A DNA stretch of 7,632 nucleotides, from NCBI GenBank assembly GCA_025360945.1, contig JANYBE010000236.1, positions 1 to 7,632 of the forward strand, in the 5' to 3' direction. Of this stretch, positions 5,527 through 7,632 are shown piece after piece. The translations under genes and the position numbers were made by a program. The notes beneath the pieces are model-generated. The model had not been told where the DNA came from and ran no database searches. It saw only the letters and a list, made by a program, of their open reading frames with translations. The stretch is from Rhizobacter sp. (GTDB lineage Bacteria > Pseudomonadota > Gammaproteobacteria > Burkholderiales > Burkholderiaceae_C). The first letter of the stretch is position 1, and each line of letters opens with the position of its first letter.

Positions 5527-6636
5527 ATGGCCGAAAAAGTGATCCCCCTCGCCGACCACCGCTACGCCGCCAGCGTGCCGCGTGTGCCGTCGATGATCAG
5601 TGCTCCAGTCGGCCTGCTCGGTGACACGCTCGGCCGGCCACTGCGCGACCTGCGCATCTCCGTGACCGACCGCTGCAACTTCCGCTGTGGCTACTGCATG
5701 CCGAAGGAGGTCTTCGACAAGCACTACAGCTTTCTGCCGCATTCGTCCCTGCTGAGCTTCGAGGAGATCGTGCGCGCGGCGCGTCTGTTCGTCGCGCACG
5801 GCGTACGCAAGATTCGGCTGACCGGCGGCGAGCCGCTGCTGCGCAAGAACATCGAGATCCTGATCGCGATGCTTAGCGCGCTGCGCACACCCGATGGCGA
5901 GCCGCTGGACCTGACCTTGACGACGAACGGCTCCCTACTCGAGCGCAAGGCGCAGGCCCTGAAGGACGCTGGCCTGAATCGCATCACAGTGAGCCTGGAC
6001 GCGCTTGACGACGCGATCTTCCGGCGCATGAACGATGCCGACTTTCCGGTCGCCGAGGTGCTCGCCGGCATCGCGGCCGCACAAGCTACAGGGCTCGGTC
6101 CGATCAAGGTCAACATGGTCGTCAAACACGGCACGAACGACGATCAGATCGTGCCGATGGCGCGGCACTTCAAAGGCAGCGGCGCGGTGCTGCGCTTCAT
6201 CGAGTACATGGACGTTGGCGCGACCAATGGCTGGCGCATGGACGAGGTGTTGGCGTCGGCCCAGGTCGTCGCACGCGTCAACGAGGCTTTGCCAATCGAG
6301 CCGGTCGCGGCCAACCTGCTTGGCGAGACGGCTGAGCGCTGGCGCTACAAGGACGGGAGCGGCGAGATCGGCGTGATCTCCAGCGTCACCAAAGCGTTCT
6401 GCGGCGACTGCAATCGCGCCCGCCTGTCCACCGAAGGCAAGCTGTTCCTGTGCTTGTTCGCCAACCAAGGCCATGACCTGCGCGCGCTGCTGCGCGGCAG
6501 CTACAGCGACGCGCAGATCGCCGCTGCGATCGCACTGATCTGGCAAGGTCGCGAAGACCGCTATTCCGAGCTGCGCGCGAGTTCCGCGGCGCCCAGCGGC
6601 GAACGGCGCATCGAAATGCACTACATCGGCGGTTGA
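5527..6636 (+). CDS. moaA: GTP 3',8-cyclase MoaA
   Basis: A 369-residue radical SAM enzyme for the first step of molybdenum cofactor synthesis: GTP to 3',8-cyclo-7,8-dihydro-GTP, which MoaC then converts to cyclic pyranopterin monophosphate. The radical SAM cluster motif is C50-NFR-C54-GY-C57, followed by the SAM-binding LTGGEPLLR (98-106). The second 4Fe-4S cluster that holds the substrate is seen as C292-GD-C295 with C309, and the protein ends in the conserved double glycine (368-369). It is longer than E. coli MoaA (about 329) partly through some 26 extra N-terminal residues, an extension I associate with Burkholderiales. ATG 5527 gives that extension; no Shine-Dalgarno supports it, but the -10-like CACAAT just upstream suits a leaderless start. 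No other mo- gene is in the window. A GNAT gene follows within 2 nt. Confidence 0.97.
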   Translation: MAEKVIPLADHRYAASVPRVPSMISAPVGLLGDTLGRPLRDLRISVTDRCNFRCGYCMPKEVFDKHYSFLPHSSLLSFEEIVRAARLFVAHGVRKIRLTGGEPLLRKNIEILIAMLSALRTPDGEPLDLTLTTNGSLLERKAQALKDAGLNRITVSLDALDDAIFRRMNDADFPVAEVLAGIAAAQATGLGPIKVNMVVKHGTNDDQIVPMARHFKGSGAVLRFIEYMDVGATNGWRMDEVLASAQVVARVNEALPIEPVAANLLGETAERWRYKDGSGEIGVISSVTKAFCGDCNRARLSTEGKLFLCLFANQGHDLRALLRGSYSDAQIAAAIALIWQGREDRYSELRASSAAPSGERRIEMHYIGG

Positions 6637-6638
6637 CG

Positions 6639-7151
6639 GTGCTGCCCGTCACGATTCGCCGTCTTGGGCCGGCTGATCTGGTTGCGTACAAGGCCTTGCG
6701 CGACGAGATGCTGAGCGCGCGTCCCGAGTCGTTCACCTCCGACCCCGCACCCGAGCGTGGGCCCGAAAGTTACGTGTCGCGCCTGGGTCTGCAGCGCCCC
6801 GAAGGCGGCGAGTTCACGCTCGGAGCATGGCAGGTCGGGCAACTCGTCGGCGCGGTGAGCTGCGAGCGCGATGCACGCACCAAGGTGCGCCACATCGGCC
6901 ACATCATCGGCATGATGGTGCGCCCCGAAGCACAAGGTTCGGGCATCGGCCATGCGCTGCTCGATGCCTGCATCGCGCAGGCGCGCGCGGCTGATGGGCT
7001 GGCGATGCTCACGCTCACGGTGACTGCAGGCAACGCCGCGGCTGTGCAACTGTACGAACGCGCCGGCTTCGTGCGCTACGGATGCCTGCCGCGTGCAATA
7101 CTGGTCAATGGCGTGTACCACGCCAAAGACCAAATGACGCTCTCGCTGTAG
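6639..7151 (+). CDS. GNAT-family N-acetyltransferase
   Basis: A small (170-residue) acetyltransferase of the GNAT fold, expected to move an acetyl group from acetyl-CoA to an amine. Motif A, MMVRPEAQGSGIGHALL, carries the CoA pyrophosphate loop Q-G-S-G-I-G (99-104), and motif B, GNAAAVQLYERAGF, carries the usual Asn (132) and Tyr (139). The protein is probably cytoplasmic, with no signal or membrane segment. Two starts are possible: TTG 6633, which overlaps the moaA stop as TTGA, or GTG 6639, 2 nt after that stop. I prefer GTG because GGCGG (6628-6632) sits 6 nt before it. Either way it is translationally coupled to moaA, although no link to molybdenum cofactor synthesis is known to me. The substrate is unknown; ribosomal-protein or small-molecule acetylation are both possible. 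Confidence 0.87.
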   Translation: MLPVTIRRLGPADLVAYKALRDEMLSARPESFTSDPAPERGPESYVSRLGLQRPEGGEFTLGAWQVGQLVGAVSCERDARTKVRHIGHIIGMMVRPEAQGSGIGHALLDACIAQARAADGLAMLTLTVTAGNAAAVQLYERAGFVRYGCLPRAILVNGVYHAKDQMTLSL

Positions 7152-7159
7152 ACGGGGCT

Positions 7160-7226
7160 CCAGCGCCAGACCACCAGCGCACCCGCCGTGCGGGTGCGTG
7201 GCCGCTTGGGAGCAGTCCGGCGCTGG
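7160..7226. repeat. Outer inverted repeat around the terminator hairpin
   Basis: CCAGCGCC (7160-7167) and GGCGCTGG (7219-7226) are perfect 8-bp inverted copies flanking the inner hairpin at 7178-7198. Together they can form a nested, two-stem structure that covers most of the 81-bp space between the two convergent stop codons. Confidence 0.4.
7178..7198. terminator. Hairpin between convergent GNAT and ppsA genes
   Basis: A perfect 9-bp stem, CGCACCCGC (7178-7186) and GCGGGTGCG (7190-7198), closes on a CGT triloop, 27 nt after the GNAT stop and 35 nt from the ppsA stop. The symmetry and position suit a terminator shared by both convergent units. There is no T-run on either side, so it may act with a factor or only as an RNA-stabilising end. 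Confidence 0.5.
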
Positions 7227-7232
7227 CCGCGC

Positions 7233-7632
7233 TCAACGGCTCGCCAGGCGCTGCCAGGTCTCGACCACCGAGTCCGGGTTCAGCGAGATCGAGCCTATAC
7301 CCTCGTCAGCCAACCAGTTCGCAAAGTCCGGGTGGTCGCTGGGCCCTTGGCCACAGATGCCGACGTACTTGCCGGCTGCGCGGCAGGCCTTGATCGCGCG
7401 CGAGATCAGGAACTTGACGGCCGGGTCGCGCTCGTCGAAGTCCTTCGCCAGCAGTTCCATGCCCGAGTCACGATCGAGCCCGAGCGTGAGCTGGGTCAGA
7501 TCGTTTGAGCCGATCGACATGCCGTCGAAGTGCTGGAGGAACTCCTCGGCCAGCACCGCGTTGCTCGGGATCTCGCACATCATGATGACGCGCAAGCCAT
7601 CGGTGCCGCCGTCGGCCGCGCGCTTCAGACCG
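7233..7632 (-). CDS. ppsA: Phosphoenolpyruvate synthase, C-terminal fragment
   Basis: The last 132 residues of phosphoenolpyruvate synthase (pyruvate, water dikinase), which makes PEP from pyruvate and ATP with release of AMP and phosphate for gluconeogenesis. The frame runs off the right edge, so the ATP-binding and phospho-histidine domains are outside. What is seen is the end of the PEP/pyruvate-binding TIM barrel: VIMMCEIPSN, then GSNDLTQLTLGLDRDS, then the active-site loop GICGQGPSDHPD with its catalytic Cys (codon 7353-7355), ending SLNPDSVVETWQRLA. These match the PpsA family rather than pyruvate phosphate dikinase or PTS enzyme I. It converges on the GNAT gene across an 81-bp gap containing nested hairpins. 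In propionate or acrylate growth PEP synthase would serve gluconeogenesis, but it is not in the same transcription unit as acuI-prpE. Confidence 0.96.
   Translation of the reverse strand, partial: GLKRAADGGTDGLRVIMMCEIPSNAVLAEEFLQHFDGMSIGSNDLTQLTLGLDRDSGMELLAKDFDERDPAVKFLISRAIKACRAAGKYVGICGQGPSDHPDFANWLADEGIGSISLNPDSVVETWQRLASR

Overview
The window is GC-rich (roughly two thirds G+C), densely packed chromosomal DNA from a proteobacterium. The MoaA has an N-terminal extension and the gene mix (PhoH-like ATPase, NlpC/P60 lipoprotein-like peptidase, moaA, a GNAT and a convergent ppsA) resembles Burkholderiales (Comamonadaceae or Rubrivivax/Leptothrix-like). That placement is an inference from remembered family resemblance, not from a search. 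No mobile element, CRISPR array, tRNA or rRNA was seen, and no gap between genes exceeds about 175 bp.

Layout: (1) 1-433, plus strand, the C-terminal end of a PhoH-family ATPase, cut by the window edge. (2) 447-4601, minus strand, a compact three-gene set read right to left: an AcuI/YhdH-type acryloyl-CoA reductase, a PrpE-type propionate/acrylate-CoA ligase overlapping it by ATGA, and a class C beta-lactamase-fold (NylB/EstB-like) serine hydrolase 13 nt further on. (3) 4602-4775, a divergent AT-rich control region with repeated TCACAAAA-like boxes. (4) 4776-7151, plus strand: a secreted NlpC/P60 peptidase, the molybdenum-cofactor enzyme MoaA, and a GNAT acetyltransferase tightly coupled to moaA. 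(5) 7233-7632, minus strand, the C-terminus of phosphoenolpyruvate synthase, cut by the window edge. Both convergent junctions (near 440 and near 7190) carry perfect inverted repeats that could act as two-way terminators.

The most interesting unit is the acuI-prpE-hydrolase set. PrpE enzymes can activate acrylate as well as propionate, and AcuI reduces acryloyl-CoA to propionyl-CoA. Overlapping genes would co-produce the maker and the remover of a reactive electrophile. The third gene could supply the free acid from an amide or ester, but this is speculative. A six-codon reading frame bridges the prpE stop and the hydrolase start with an ATGA overlap at each end. Upstream of both nlpC and moaA, a -10-like hexamer lies only 6-7 nt before the ATG and no Shine-Dalgarno is visible, which suggests leaderless mRNAs.
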